From Hyphomicrobiales bacterium (lineage in GTDB: Bacteria; Pseudomonadota; Alphaproteobacteria; Rhizobiales; Rhizobiaceae): a stretch of DNA of 64,000 nt. Shown one piece after another: positions 1-8,658 of this stretch. The number at the start of each line of letters is the position of its first letter. Positions within the stretch are counted from its first letter, which is position 1. The notes below the pieces were generated by a model that saw nothing but the letters and a program-made list of their open reading frames with translations, was not told the DNA's origin and did not search any database. The stretch covers positions 62,001 through 126,000 of the forward strand of contig UEIJ01000009.1 in NCBI GenBank assembly GCA_900470195.1, given 5' to 3'. The position numbers and the translations under genes were made by a program.

Positions 1-1
1 C

Positions 2-1900
2 TACCAGGATCTTGTCCGCCGAGGGAGCGTCGATGAAGATTATATGAGCGAACAGGTGCGCCGCGCCGACAGCACAGAGGGGGAAATCGACACCCTGTCG
101 CATCGCGTGGCGCAAATCCGCACCTGGACTTTTGTGTCGCACAGGCCGGGATGGCTTGCTGATCCGACACACTGGCAGGAAAAGACGCGCGAAATTGAGG
201 ACAGATTGTCCGACGCGCTGCATGAAAGGTTGACGAAACGCTTTGTAGACCGCAGGACAAGCGTGCTTATGAGGCGCCTGAGAGAGAATGCCATGCTTGA
301 AGCAGAAATCAGCCCGGCCGGAGACGTGATTGTCGAAGGCCATAATGTCGGGCAACTGGAAGGATTCCGTTTTACCGCTGACGTTCAGGCCGAGGGGCCG
401 GACGCCAAGGCGGTGAAGTCGGCTGCACAAAAGGCGCTGGCCGCCGAGTTCGAACGTCGCGCGGAGCGCTTTGCTGCTGCGCCGAACGGAGACTTCGCGC
501 TGGGCTCGGATGGCGTCATGCGCTGGGTTGGCGCAACGGTCGCAACGCTGGTTGCGGGCGATGACCTGCTGAAGCCGCGCGCAGTGATCCTGGCTGACGA
601 ACAGCTCACGGGAGCAGCGCGCGACAAGGTTGCCGCGCGCATCGACCGTTTCGTCGCACATCATATCGAGACCGTTCTGAAGCCGCTTACCGATCTGGCT
701 GCCGCCGATGCCCTGACCGGCATGACGCGCGGTCTCGCATTCCAGATCGTCGAGAATCTGGGCATTCTTCCGCGCCGCGATGTGGCGGAGGAGGTGCGCG
801 GTCTCGATCAGGATTCACGCGCGGCACTTCGCCGTCTTGGTGTGCGTTTCGGCGCCTATCACGTTTTCATGCCCATGCTGCTGAAGCCCGCTCCGGCTGG
901 TCTCATCACGTTGCTCTGGGCACTGAAGAACGATGGTCGCGAACGCACCGGTTACGGCGATGTCGTGAATGTGCTGGCTGCTGGCCGCACCTCGGTTGTG
1001 GTCGATCCGGCTTTCGATCCGATGTTCTACCGTCTGGCAGGCTATCGCGTGCTTGGCCGCCGCGCCGTGCGCATCGACATTCTGGAACGTCTTGCCGATC
1101 TCATTCGCCCCGCGCTCGCCTGGCGTCCGGGTTCCGGTGCGCGTCCGGATGGCGCTTATGACGGCGGACGCTTCATCGTCACGCCCGCCATGATGTCCAT
1201 TCTGGGTGCAACGACCGAGGACATGGAGGAAATCCTGCGCAGCCTCGGTTATCGCCACGAGGCGATGGAAGCTGCTGCCGTGACGGCGAAGCTTGCCGAG
1301 CTAGACGCTTTCGCGGCTGAAGCTGCCGCCAAGGAAGCCGGCGTTTCGCCGGTTGCAGAAGCCGAAAAGCCCGCTGTCCCAGCCGCAGAACCCGTACCCG
1401 CGCCGGTTGTCGTTGCTGAGGCGGAGACCGAGGCCAAGGTGGACGAAGCTGCACCCGCGGCAGCGGAAGCGGCACCGGCTGGTGAAACAGCAGAAGCGGC
1501 GGCTGAAGAGCCAAAGCCTGTGCTTCTGTGGCGTCAGGGTCGCTTCGAGGGCCGTAACCGCAATCAGGACCAGAACCGCCAGCGTCAAAATCGCGGCAAC
1601 CAGAATCGCGGTCATCAGAACCGCGAGCAGGGTGGCGAGGTGCGCAAGTCCGAAGGCGCAGAGCAGCAGGCTCGCAATGATCGCGGCGGCAAGCGCTTCG
1701 ACAAGCAAAAGCGTCATGACGGCGAGAACAAGCGGGAAGGTGCCAATAAGGGTGAGTTCCGCAGCGGCAATCAGCGTCAGCAGAAGCGCGATCACGGCCA
1801 TCCGGCTGGCAAGCGCGTCGAGCAGGAGCGTCCTGCGCGCATCGATCCCGACTCGCCTTTCGCCAAGCTTCTGGCTCTGAAAGAACAGATGAAGAAGTAA
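2..1900 (+). CDS. DEAD/DEAH-type RNA helicase, C-terminal part (gene starts before the window)
   Basis: The reading frame is open to the first base of the window, so this is the 3' part of a longer gene; the first ATG at 44 is internal. The roughly 630 residues seen lie after the helicase motor domains of the large Suv3/MgpS-like helicase annotated in Brucella relatives. They show an alpha-helical C-terminal domain with a conserved RxWxxVSHRPGWL-type segment. They end in a low-complexity tail, first Ala/Glu/Pro-rich (about residues 420-490) and then Arg/Asn/Gln/Gly-rich (about 500-600), typical of RNA-binding extensions. No Walker motifs are visible because the motor half is outside the window. 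The stop is one base before the next gene, so the two are probably co-transcribed. The helicase identity is inferred from family resemblance of the C-terminal half and its position next to the S4-domain gene. Confidence 0.8.
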   Translation, partial: YQDLVRRGSVDEDYMSEQVRRADSTEGEIDTLSHRVAQIRTWTFVSHRPGWLADPTHWQEKTREIEDRLSDALHERLTKRFVDRRTSVLMRRLRENAMLEAEISPAGDVIVEGHNVGQLEGFRFTADVQAEGPDAKAVKSAAQKALAAEFERRAERFAAAPNGDFALGSDGVMRWVGATVATLVAGDDLLKPRAVILADEQLTGAARDKVAARIDRFVAHHIETVLKPLTDLAAADALTGMTRGLAFQIVENLGILPRRDVAEEVRGLDQDSRAALRRLGVRFGAYHVFMPMLLKPAPAGLITLLWALKNDGRERTGYGDVVNVLAAGRTSVVVDPAFDPMFYRLAGYRVLGRRAVRIDILERLADLIRPALAWRPGSGARPDGAYDGGRFIVTPAMMSILGATTEDMEEILRSLGYRHEAMEAAAVTAKLAELDAFAAEAAAKEAGVSPVAEAEKPAVPAAEPVPAPVVVAEAETEAKVDEAAPAAAEAAPAGETAEAAAEEPKPVLLWRQGRFEGRNRNQDQNRQRQNRGNQNRGHQNREQGGEVRKSEGAEQQARNDRGGKRFDKQKRHDGENKREGANKGEFRSGNQRQQKRDHGHPAGKRVEQERPARIDPDSPFAKLLALKEQMKK

Positions 1901-1901
1901 T

Positions 1902-2291
1902 ATGGCCGCGGAAACAGGCGCTAGACAGCGAATCGACAAGTGGCTGTTCTTTGCGCGCGTGGTCAAATCAAGATCGCTGGCGGCGAAACTCGCCGTCGGC
2001 GGCAAGATCCGGGTCAATCGAGACAAGATCGAGCAGGCTGCCCATCAGGTGAAGGTTGGCGACGTACTGACCATTACGCTCGACCGGCGCATTCTCGTCT
2101 ACAAGATCCTTGCTCCGGGAGAGCGCCGGGGGCCGGCGCCCGAAGCCCAGCTTCTCTATGAGGATCTTTCGCCGCCGCCGGTGCCAGCTTCGGCGGGGGT
2201 ATCCGAGGCAGCAACGCCGCAGCGCGAGAGCGGCGCGGGAAGGCCGACCAAGAAAGAGCGGCGCGAAACGGATCGTTTGCGCGGAAACTGA
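1902..2291 (+). CDS. S4-domain RNA-binding protein, Hsp15-like
   Basis: The protein has 129 residues. It opens with an S4 RNA-binding fold: RIDKWLFFARVVKSRSLA, then a V.GGKIRVNR motif, then VKVGDVLTI, at about residues 9-55. This is the pattern of heat-shock protein Hsp15 (HslR), which binds stalled 50S subunits that carry nascent peptidyl-tRNA. The C-terminus is basic (KKERRETDR), as in Hsp15. The ATG lies one base after the helicase stop, which suggests translational coupling and a shared RNA-related role. The family call is firm; the ribosome-rescue role is carried over from Hsp15. Confidence 0.85.
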   Translation: MAAETGARQRIDKWLFFARVVKSRSLAAKLAVGGKIRVNRDKIEQAAHQVKVGDVLTITLDRRILVYKILAPGERRGPAPEAQLLYEDLSPPPVPASAGVSEAATPQRESGAGRPTKKERRETDRLRGN

Positions 2292-2655
2292 CATGGACGT
2301 GTTGCCGCAGGCCAGTTGCGGCGGTGATGGAAATTGCTCACCGAACCGTTTCGGAGAAAGCCTTTTCCATCTCAAAGGCGTCAAACGAAATGCTGTTTCA
2401 GATGTGCTTGACTTCGTGATATTGCGGCGTTTGTACCCTTGTCATGGCAGGATAAAATCGTTACCTCACGCATTGTCATAAAAGGGCATGGGCTGATACC
2501 CGCAACCATTTCCGTGCACAGTGACTTCGTGGCGAGATATTTCAAGGCCCCAAGCCGGTTGTTGGCCGATCGTCGGCTTGTCGGAATATCGGCGCAAAGC
2601 TGTAGGATAGATAAGCTGCCTGTTCAGGAATTCGGGCGGCAACAGGAGTTCGACG
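2292..2655 (+). other. Intergenic region upstream of fdxA, 364 bp
   Basis: No supported gene is seen. A loose sigma-70-like pair, TTGTCG at 2578 with TGTAGG or TAGGAT near 2601-2608, could serve fdxA. Another TTGACT at 2408 has no convincing -10 partner. The sequence GCCGATCGTCGGC near 2567-2579 is a short self-complementary element. The promoter assignments are guesses from consensus. Confidence 0.3.
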
Positions 2656-2994
2656 ATGACGTATGTCGTGACCGATAATTGCATTCGCTGCAAATATACG
2701 GACTGCGTCGAGGTCTGCCCGGTCGATTGCTTCTACGAAGGCGAAAACATGCTCGTCATCAATCCCGACGAGTGCATCGACTGCGGCGTATGTGAACCGG
2801 AATGCCCTGCCGAGGCGATCAGCCCCGACACCGAGCCGGGCCTCGACAAGTGGCTGGAACTGAATACGGAATATGCGGCAAAATGGCCCAATATTACCGC
2901 GAAGAAGGACGCCCTTCCGGAAGCCAAGGAAATGGATGGCGTGGCCGGCAAGCTGGAGAAGTATTTCTCTGCAGAGCCGGGTAGCGGCGACTAA
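2656..2994 (+). CDS. fdxA: Ferredoxin FdxA, 7Fe type
   Basis: The protein has 112 residues, the normal size for seven-iron FdxA ferredoxins. The N-terminus [25 protein letters not shown] supplies the spaced cysteines for the [3Fe-4S] centre; [12 protein letters not shown] at about residues 40-51 supplies the [4Fe-4S] centre. The C-terminal 55 residues form the extension usual in this family. An AGGAG sits eight bases upstream of the ATG. It is a cytoplasmic one-electron carrier, and its partner cannot be told from this locus. It stands alone between long untranslated regions, as it does next to carD in related genomes. Confidence 0.93.
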   Translation: MTYVVTDNCIRCKYTDCVEVCPVDCFYEGENMLVINPDECIDCGVCEPECPAEAISPDTEPGLDKWLELNTEYAAKWPNITAKKDALPEAKEMDGVAGKLEKYFSAEPGSGD

Positions 2995-3064
2995 TACCGT
3001 CAGGTATTGCAGCCGTTCCTTCCGGCTGCAGAAAGCTGGACCGTATATATATAAGTATCTCGTT

Positions 3065-3092
3065 GTTCCAGAAGGCTTCGCACTTCTGGAAC
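3065..3092. repeat. Perfect 10-bp inverted repeat (hairpin)
   Basis: GTTCCAGAAG (3065-3074) pairs with CTTCTGGAAC (3083-3092) around the loop GCTTCGCA. There is no T run on either side, so it is not a standard terminator. The loop and right arm loosely resemble the right half of the palindromic repeat at 14646-14739, so it may be a diverged member of that intergenic family. Confidence 0.55.
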
Positions 3093-3259
3093 ATGACCAT
3101 TCATCCTGTTAAGACTGACAGGATGCCAGACATTACGGAAAAGCAGGATTTATCACTTGCATTTTCTGCAATGCACCGGCAAAAGACGAATAAAATCACG
3201 GGAAAACGCCCATCTTTTAGGTGTGTTGCGTTGCCAGATACGGCATATCTGGCAATTTG

Positions 3260-3288
3260 TTGATTCTTGCGCGAAATTGTGTTAGGTT
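3260..3288 (+). promoter_or_regulatory. Candidate sigma-70 promoter of carD
   Basis: TTGATT (3260-3265) and TAGGTT (3283-3288) are separated by exactly 17 bases, upstream of carD. This implies a 5' leader of about 270 bases. The call rests on consensus match alone. Confidence 0.4.
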
Positions 3289-3566
3289 GTCACAATAATT
3301 TCGGTGACTGGACGTCAAGTCGTGGCGCTATGCGTTAATCTCTGAAAGGGCTGATCTTTAGTACCGGGCTGAATGGCACCGGGGAAGATGATTGCGATCT
3401 GGCGTCGTCCCCCTCACCGTACACCCGGTTGGTTAGATTTGCCGTCAGACACGTTTTCAGTTGCAAACCGACAAGCAACGTCCGTGCTTCATTTCCTCGG
3501 AGCGCGGTCGAACATCATGTGTTAACCGGCGGGTCGCGCCGGGCACAACAGGGAGTAATGAAGCGT

Positions 3567-4148
3567 ATGTCATCCCAGCAGAAAAAGTCTCCAGTAGCGC
3601 GTGGCGGTTTCAAGGCCGGTGAGGCCATCGTATATCCGGCTCATGGCGTTGGCCAGATCGTGACGATCGAAGAGCAGGAAGTGGCAGGTCACAAACTCGA
3701 ACTTTTCGTGATCGATTTCGAAAAAGACAAGATGCGCCTGAAGGTGCCGGTTGCCAAGGCCGCTTCCATCGGCATGCGCAAGCTTTCGGAGACCGATTAT
3801 GTTGAACGTGCTTTGAAGGTCGTACAGGGCCGCGCACGTGTCAAGCGCACCATGTGGTCGCGCCGCGCGCAGGAATATGATGCAAAGATCAATTCCGGCG
3901 ACCTGATCTCGATCTCTGAAGTCGTTCGTGATCTTTTCCGCGCTGAAAACCAGCCGGAACAGTCCTATTCGGAACGCCAGCTTTATGAAGCTGCCCTTGA
4001 TCGCATGGCGCGCGAAATCGCTGCCGTGAACAAGCTCTCGGAAACCGAAGCTGTCCGGCTCATCGAAGCCAATCTCGCCAAGGGACCGAAGCGCGGCAAG
4101 GCCGACGCCGAGGCTGACCTCGACGACGATGAAGTCGAAGCCGCATAA
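3567..4148 (+). CDS. carD: CarD-family transcriptional regulator
   Basis: The protein has 193 residues from the ATG at 3567. The N-terminal CarD/TRCF RNA-polymerase-interacting domain is plain: FKAGEAIVYPAHGVGQI, then FVIDFEKDKMRLKVPV, at about residues 12-60. A helical DNA-binding half follows, with the conserved WSRRAQEYDAKINSGD at about 98-113, and the tail is acidic. CarD binds the polymerase beta subunit and stabilises open promoter complexes, notably at rRNA promoters. A frame extension to a TTG at 3429 exists, and an ATG lies at 3558. The AGGGAG at 3550-3555 is only two bases from 3558 but eleven from 3567, so 3567 is preferred. It is monocistronic, ending in a strong terminator. Confidence 0.93.
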   Translation: MSSQQKKSPVARGGFKAGEAIVYPAHGVGQIVTIEEQEVAGHKLELFVIDFEKDKMRLKVPVAKAASIGMRKLSETDYVERALKVVQGRARVKRTMWSRRAQEYDAKINSGDLISISEVVRDLFRAENQPEQSYSERQLYEAALDRMAREIAAVNKLSETEAVRLIEANLAKGPKRGKADAEADLDDDEVEAA

Positions 4149-4170
4149 GCTTTACTTACCTTTCTTTCAA

Positions 4171-4199
4171 AAAAGCCCGGCATTTCGCCGGGCTTTTTA
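4171..4199 (+). terminator. Rho-independent terminator of carD
   Basis: AAAAGCCCGGC pairs with GCCGGGCTTTT around the loop ATTTC, followed by T residues, 22 bases after the carD stop. Confidence 0.92.
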
Positions 4200-4348
4200 T
4201 TTGCATCGGCAAGAAAAGCCGAGGCTGCGCCATCTTTATGGAAGCTGCCAGCAATATTCTTTGGTTAAACTTTTATTGAGTTTTGCAATCAACGGTTAAC
4301 CCTTCCAGTCATCATCCTGCAAAGTCGAAGATTTATCCTGATTGGGAG

Positions 4349-4373
4349 GGAACTTGATCGCGCCTGATGCGTT
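4349..4373 (+). promoter_or_regulatory. EcfG (general stress sigma factor) promoter of rpoH2
   Basis: GGAAC (4349-4353), 16 bases, then CGTT (4370-4373). This is the exact consensus of promoters read by EcfG/RpoE2-type sigma factors in alphaproteobacteria. It lies about 175 bases before the rpoH2 start codon, in an otherwise empty 350-base region. In Sinorhizobium, rpoH2 is a known target of RpoE2, which agrees. Activity here is inferred. Confidence 0.75.
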
Positions 4374-4548
4374 CTCCCAGACACCAGTTCGTAAACGGGT
4401 TTGTTTTGCGGCGTAATCATGTTGGCCAAAGAATGGGCCTGGCGGGGAGTTTTGGGCGAGTTCGCTAGTCGTCCAAGGAGTCTTTGTGGGACTGGCATAT
4501 CCTTCCACTGAACGCCCGACGGGCGTGAGTTCAGAACAGGAGAACCAG

Positions 4549-5484
4549 ATGAAGCAGTCATCCATGAGCAGTTCTTCCGCAGTTCCGGCCAATCGCATGC
4601 CTATGGTTGCACGCAGCCTCCCGGCGACAGCAGCCTCTTCCCAATCCATGATCCGCAGCGCGATGTCGGCTCCTTATCTGGAGCGCGAGGAGGAACGCGA
4701 CCTCGCCATCCGCTGGAGGGAGCTGAAGGACCAGGAAGCTCTGCACCGCATCACATCGGCCCATATGCGGCTGGTCATTTCGATGGCGGGGCGCTTTCGC
4801 AAGTTCAAACTGCCGATGAACGATCTCATTCAGGAGGGCTATGTGGGCCTTCTGGAAGCTGCCGCGCGTTTTGACCCAGAAAGAGAAGTGCGTTTCTCCA
4901 CCTATGCATCGTGGTGGATCCGCGCATCCATGCAGGATTATATCCTGCGCAACTGGTCCATCGTGCGCGGCGGTACGAGTTCGGCACAGAAAGCGCTGTT
5001 CTTCAACCTGCGCCGGTTACGTTCAAAACTGGCCCAGTCCGACGACACCATGAGCAAAGCCGAGATCTATCGGGAGATTTCCGATCAGCTCGGCGTTTCG
5101 ACGAGCGATGTCGAGATCATGGACAGCCGGCTGTCAGGGCCGGACAGTTCGCTTTCGGCGCCTGTGAACAGTGAAGAGTCGGGCGCGTCGCGCCGCATGG
5201 ATTTTCTGGTCGACGATCATCCCTTGCAGGACGAAATCGCCGAAAGCTCCATCGATATGGAGCGCCGTAACCGTTGGCTTAATGTGGCGCTCGACACGCT
5301 GAACGAGCGCGAACTGCACATTATCCGTGAGCGCCGCCTCGATGACGACGGTGTTACGCTCGAAGCTTTGGGTGAAAAGCTAGGCATCTCCAAGGAACGT
5401 GTGCGGCAGATTGAAAGCCGGGCTATGGAGAAGTTGAAGATCGCCCTGTTGAGCCAGCACGAACTGGCCGCCTATCAGGCGTAA
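4549..5484 (+). CDS. rpoH2: RNA polymerase sigma-32-type factor RpoH2
   Basis: The protein has 311 residues. Region 2 includes HMRLVISMAGRFRKFKLPMN and the promoter-melting segment RFSTYASWWIRASMQDYIL at about residues 120-140. The RpoH box is present as QKALFFNLRRLR. Region 4 carries the helix-turn-helix GEKLGISKERVRQIESRAM near the C-terminus. A heat-shock-type sigma factor directs core polymerase to stress promoters. The divergent Ser/Ala-rich N-terminus, the variant RpoH box and the EcfG promoter point to the RpoH2 paralogue rather than RpoH1. The start at 4549 has AGGAG six bases upstream; an upstream TTG at 4486 gives 21 extra residues without a ribosome site. Confidence 0.9.
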   Translation: MKQSSMSSSSAVPANRMPMVARSLPATAASSQSMIRSAMSAPYLEREEERDLAIRWRELKDQEALHRITSAHMRLVISMAGRFRKFKLPMNDLIQEGYVGLLEAAARFDPEREVRFSTYASWWIRASMQDYILRNWSIVRGGTSSAQKALFFNLRRLRSKLAQSDDTMSKAEIYREISDQLGVSTSDVEIMDSRLSGPDSSLSAPVNSEESGASRRMDFLVDDHPLQDEIAESSIDMERRNRWLNVALDTLNERELHIIRERRLDDDGVTLEALGEKLGISKERVRQIESRAMEKLKIALLSQHELAAYQA

Positions 5485-5510
5485 ATCGTTACGGTCAGGG
5501 CAACAGAAGA

Positions 5511-5540
5511 AGAGGGGCCGGATGGCTCCTCCTTACTTTT
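5511..5540 (+). terminator. Probable terminator after rpoH2
   Basis: GAGGGGCC and GGCTCCTC pair around GGAT with one G-U pair, followed by CTTACTTTTG. It sits in the 48-base gap between the convergent rpoH2 and MOSC genes and runs slightly into the MOSC 3' end. Confidence 0.45.
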
Positions 5541-6243
5541 GTGGTTCGGGGCTCTTGCCTTCGAGCCGGGAGGACCAGTCCTCTACCTTCCGGTTTTCAA
5601 GACGCCGGATCGCGTAGCGTTTCCAGCTGTCGGCGAGGTGTGAAAGCTCCGCCATTGATGCCAGTTCGTCGTAATTCAGCGTATCGACATACAGCAGATG
5701 CCAGATGCGATGCAGCGTCCATTCCGGTGAAAGCCGGTCGGTGAGCAGCATCCTGTCTCCAGCTTCCACGTGGCCTTCTTCAAGGATACGGTAATACCAG
5801 CCAGTCCGTCCCGTCTTCTGAACGCGGACCGCCATATCTGCGGTTGCAAAGCGTTCGTTCAGCTTCCAGCAAGGCTGGCGTCCCTGCGACACCTCCACAA
5901 GCGCACTGCCCAGGCGAAACCGGTCGCCCACGGCGACATTGTGTTCGTCGAGGCCTGACGTGGAGATGTTTTCGCCGAAAGCGCCCCGAGCGTCTAGACG
6001 CGGATTATCGCCGATCTCTTTTCGCCAGATGGCATAATGATCATGCGGATAATGATGCAGTGCCTTTTCCGGCCCGCCATGCACCTTTCGGTCGCCCTGC
6101 GCGTCGCAATCCAGTCCTTCCAACGCCACACGGATCTTGCCGGAAACCGGTTGCTTGTTGATGCCGCTTGGAACGCCGCGGCTCCCGAGAGGAGCGACTT
6201 TTCCGGCAAGGACCGAGTGGACAAATATTTCCGTCATAGGCAT
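5533..6243 (-). CDS. MOSC domain protein, YiiM-like
   Basis: The protein has 236 residues. It has the MOSC sulfur-carrier fold of YiiM: KIRVALEGLDCDAQGDRKVHGG near residues 36-57, GAFGENISTSGL near 88-99, and GSALVEVSQGRQPCWKLNER with the conserved cysteine near residue 123. MOSC proteins handle sulfur or molybdenum cofactor ligands; YiiM reduces N-hydroxylated compounds using molybdenum cofactor. The start ATG overlaps the M48 protease stop by one base (TAATG), so the two are coupled, although their functions are not obviously linked. The substrate is unknown. Confidence 0.85.
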   Translation of the reverse strand: MPMTEIFVHSVLAGKVAPLGSRGVPSGINKQPVSGKIRVALEGLDCDAQGDRKVHGGPEKALHHYPHDHYAIWRKEIGDNPRLDARGAFGENISTSGLDEHNVAVGDRFRLGSALVEVSQGRQPCWKLNERFATADMAVRVQKTGRTGWYYRILEEGHVEAGDRMLLTDRLSPEWTLHRIWHLLYVDTLNYDELASMAELSHLADSWKRYAIRRLENRKVEDWSSRLEGKSPEPQK

Positions 6244-7592
6244 TACTCGCTGATCAGCTTGACGCGGTCGCCGACCGAAACCGTGGCGCCTGCCGACATG
6301 GCATTGAGAAGACGGAACAGTTCCAGCTTGCGGGTCGTGCCCTGCATGCGCGCTGACAGGCTGGCCATCGTATCGCCCGGCTTTACCGTTACGACGCGGA
6401 TGCGAAGCGGCTTGATGGAATTCTGTTCGGCAGGCGACAGCAGGCGGAAGGACTGCGTGACGGTTCGTGAAGCGGGCAGAAGCGCGTTGCTGCCTTTCGG
6501 AGCAGCCGTCAGGAAGCGATAGACCTTGTTGTTGGCACCGATGACCACGATGTCGAACTGCCAGCGGTCGGCGCTGGCGCGCGCGGTTGCGGCGGGCAGA
6601 CCGTTGATGGTGGTGGTCTGGATCGAGCTGTCGTCGAGGCCGGTCACCCAGCCGGAGCGGATATAATCGGCTAGGTTTGACCCAGCCGGAAGAGATGCGC
6701 CATCGAAGCGAATGGCAACTTCGCCGGGGCCGCTTGCCATGACCGCATTGGCCGAATTGTCGATGCTGAAGCCATCCGGCGCCCGGAAGGTAACGCCGAG
6801 TTTTGGATGGATGAAGGTCTGCTCGCGCACATAACCTTCATTGGGCGAGTCGCCATAAAGCAGGCCGTCTATGCCGTCGAGGAAGGAATCGCGATCGGTC
6901 GTGCCGACACCCGGTGCGCCAATGCGGCGCGCATGGCCAAGCGCAAGCTGGATGCGCTGCGGTGTTGCCGGGTGGCTCGCAAGAAAGTCAAGGCTGGCAT
7001 CGGTCGCGCCTGAAACCGAGCGAAAGCCCTGGTATGCTTCCATCGACTGCAGGAAACGGGCCGAAGCGAAAGGATCGTAACCGGCCTCGCCAATCATCTT
7101 GATGCCGATGGCGTCCGCCTGCAATTCCTGATTACGCGAGAATTGGGCAAGCCGCAGCTTGCCGCGCAGCGCTTCCTCGCGACTGGCGGATTCGTTGTGC
7201 AGCACCTCGCTGGCGACTCGTCCGGCAATCGCGGTCTCTGCTTCCTTTTCCTGCCGCAAGATGCCGTGGTTGGCGATGACATGGCCCATTTCGTGGGCGA
7301 TCACGGCCGCGACTTCGGAGGAGTCGTTGGCGAGCGCAAGCAGGCCGCGCGTGACGTAGAGATAACCGCCAGGCAATGCGAAGGCGTTGATATTCGGACT
7401 GTCGAGAATGGTGATGCGGTAGGTCTGATCCGGCTTGTCGGTAACGGTCGTCAGCTTGCCGACGATTTTCGCCACCATGCGCTCAAGCTTCTGGTCCTTG
7501 TATTCGCCGCCATAGGTCGCGAGGATGCGCGGATGCTGCTGGGCGCCGATTTGTGCCAGCCGGTCATTGCGCGTCACATTGTCGACCGTCAC
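6243..7592 (-). CDS. M48-family zinc metalloprotease with LysM domain, probable lipoprotein
   Basis: The zinc site HEMGH is at residues 100-104 counting from the GTG at 7592, with the third-ligand segment NQELQADAIGIKMI further on. The C-terminus (about residues 400-449) is a LysM peptidoglycan-binding module (VVTVKPGDTMASLS). This architecture matches periplasmic BepA/YfgC-like proteases of outer-membrane quality control. The GTG at 7592 has no ribosome site and leaves out an obvious lipoprotein signal that lies upstream in the same frame. That segment reads GIGLLAIALISGCQ, with the lipobox cysteine codon at 7646-7644. The only start preceded by a Shine-Dalgarno sequence is an ATA at 7778 (or CTG at 7775), five bases after GAGG. 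The mature gene therefore probably begins near 7778. See the findings. Confidence 0.88.
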   Translation of the reverse strand: MTVDNVTRNDRLAQIGAQQHPRILATYGGEYKDQKLERMVAKIVGKLTTVTDKPDQTYRITILDSPNINAFALPGGYLYVTRGLLALANDSSEVAAVIAHEMGHVIANHGILRQEKEAETAIAGRVASEVLHNESASREEALRGKLRLAQFSRNQELQADAIGIKMIGEAGYDPFASARFLQSMEAYQGFRSVSGATDASLDFLASHPATPQRIQLALGHARRIGAPGVGTTDRDSFLDGIDGLLYGDSPNEGYVREQTFIHPKLGVTFRAPDGFSIDNSANAVMASGPGEVAIRFDGASLPAGSNLADYIRSGWVTGLDDSSIQTTTINGLPAATARASADRWQFDIVVIGANNKVYRFLTAAPKGSNALLPASRTVTQSFRLLSPAEQNSIKPLRIRVVTVKPGDTMASLSARMQGTTRKLELFRLLNAMSAGATVSVGDRVKLISE

Positions 7593-7905
7593 AGGATTGT
7601 CGGAAGGCTGCAGCCCCAGATCCTTGCTGGAATTGATCGACTGGCAACCTGAAATCAGGGCGATTGCCAGCAGGCCAATACCGATGGCCGGTTTCCGCCA
7701 ATTTTGCTGCGTCCATTCTGGCAGGGAGATAGGTGAACACAGGAAGGCCCGGGAACGGGTCGATTGACGGAACAGTATTTTATCCTCGCTTCTGAATCAG
7801 AATGGATGATCCGGGACAAATCTAGCCACAGACCTGAAAGCGCACAAGAATCTGTAGCCGGTTCTTCCGGTTGATTGCGAACAAAATATGTCCGCAACCG
7901 TAACT

Positions 7906-8658
7906 CTATTTGAGGCCCGACCCCAAACTGCGCTTTTCGCCGATATAGTGCCGCAGTGCTTCCGGTCCAGTCGGTGAAAGCAGTTGAGCTGCGGGGCCGA
8001 TGGCGGAAATCCTGCCACTGTCGAGAAAAAGCAACACTGCATCGAGATAGAGCGCATCTTCGGGTGTGTGGGTCACCATCAGCACGGTCATTCCGGTTTC
8101 GAGCTGAAGCTCTTTCACCAGATCCAGCATCTGGTGTCGCAGTGCCGGGCCAAGCGAGGCAAAGGCTTCATCAAGGAGCAAAACGGGCCGTTGTCGGATC
8201 AGTGCGCGGGCAATCGCCACACGCTGGCGTTCGCCGCCGGATAATGCTTCCGGCTTGCGCTGTTCCTTGCCGGTCAGCCCTACACGTGAAAGGGCGGTTG
8301 CAATGTCTGCCCGGTCTTGCGCGGTGAGCCTGAGGTTCGGGGAGCGCCCGAGGCCGACATTCTGTTCGACGGTCAGGTGGGCGAACAAGTTGTTTTCCTG
8401 AAACACCATCGAGACGGGCCGGTCGGCGGGCGAGAGCGCGGTTACATCTGCGCCTGCAATGAGGATGCTGCCCGATTGCGGAAATTCAAAACCGGCAATC
8501 AGGTTGAGAAGCGTTGACTTGCCAGAACCGCTTGGCCCGACAATGGCAGCAATGACACCGCCTTTTATCGCCGCATCGAAATGCATGGCGGTTTCGCCAT
8601 AACTGAAATGAACGTCATCGAGGCGGATTTCGGCAAGGGAGTCCATCGGGGCAATCAT
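7906..8658 (-). CDS. thiQ: Thiamine ABC transporter ATP-binding protein ThiQ
   Basis: The protein has 250 residues. It has Walker [10 protein letters not shown] at 41-49, the Q-loop in [11 protein letters not shown], the ABC signature [16 protein letters not shown] and Walker [14 protein letters not shown]. It powers thiamine/TPP import with ThiP and ThiB. The start ATG overlaps the thiP stop (ATGA). The substrate follows from the operon partner ThiB and the TPP riboswitch upstream, not from the ATPase itself. Confidence 0.93.
   Translation of the reverse strand: MIAPMDSLAEIRLDDVHFSYGETAMHFDAAIKGGVIAAIVGPSGSGKSTLLNLIAGFEFPQSGSILIAGADVTALSPADRPVSMVFQENNLFAHLTVEQNVGLGRSPNLRLTAQDRADIATALSRVGLTGKEQRKPEALSGGERQRVAIARALIRQRPVLLLDEAFASLGPALRHQMLDLVKELQLETGMTVLMVTHTPEDALYLDAVLLFLDSGRISAIGPAAQLLSPTGPEALRHYIGEKRSLGSGLK

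Larger units (their letters stand above)
2995..3566 (+). other. Long fdxA-carD intergenic region, 572 bp
   Basis: This holds a perfect hairpin at 3065-3092, a probable carD promoter at 3260-3288 and a leader of about 270 bases before carD. Just after fdxA, GCAGCC and GGCTGC (3009-3030) can pair but are not followed by a T run. No protein-coding gene is convincing: the short frames here lack ribosome sites and family resemblance. Confidence 0.4.
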
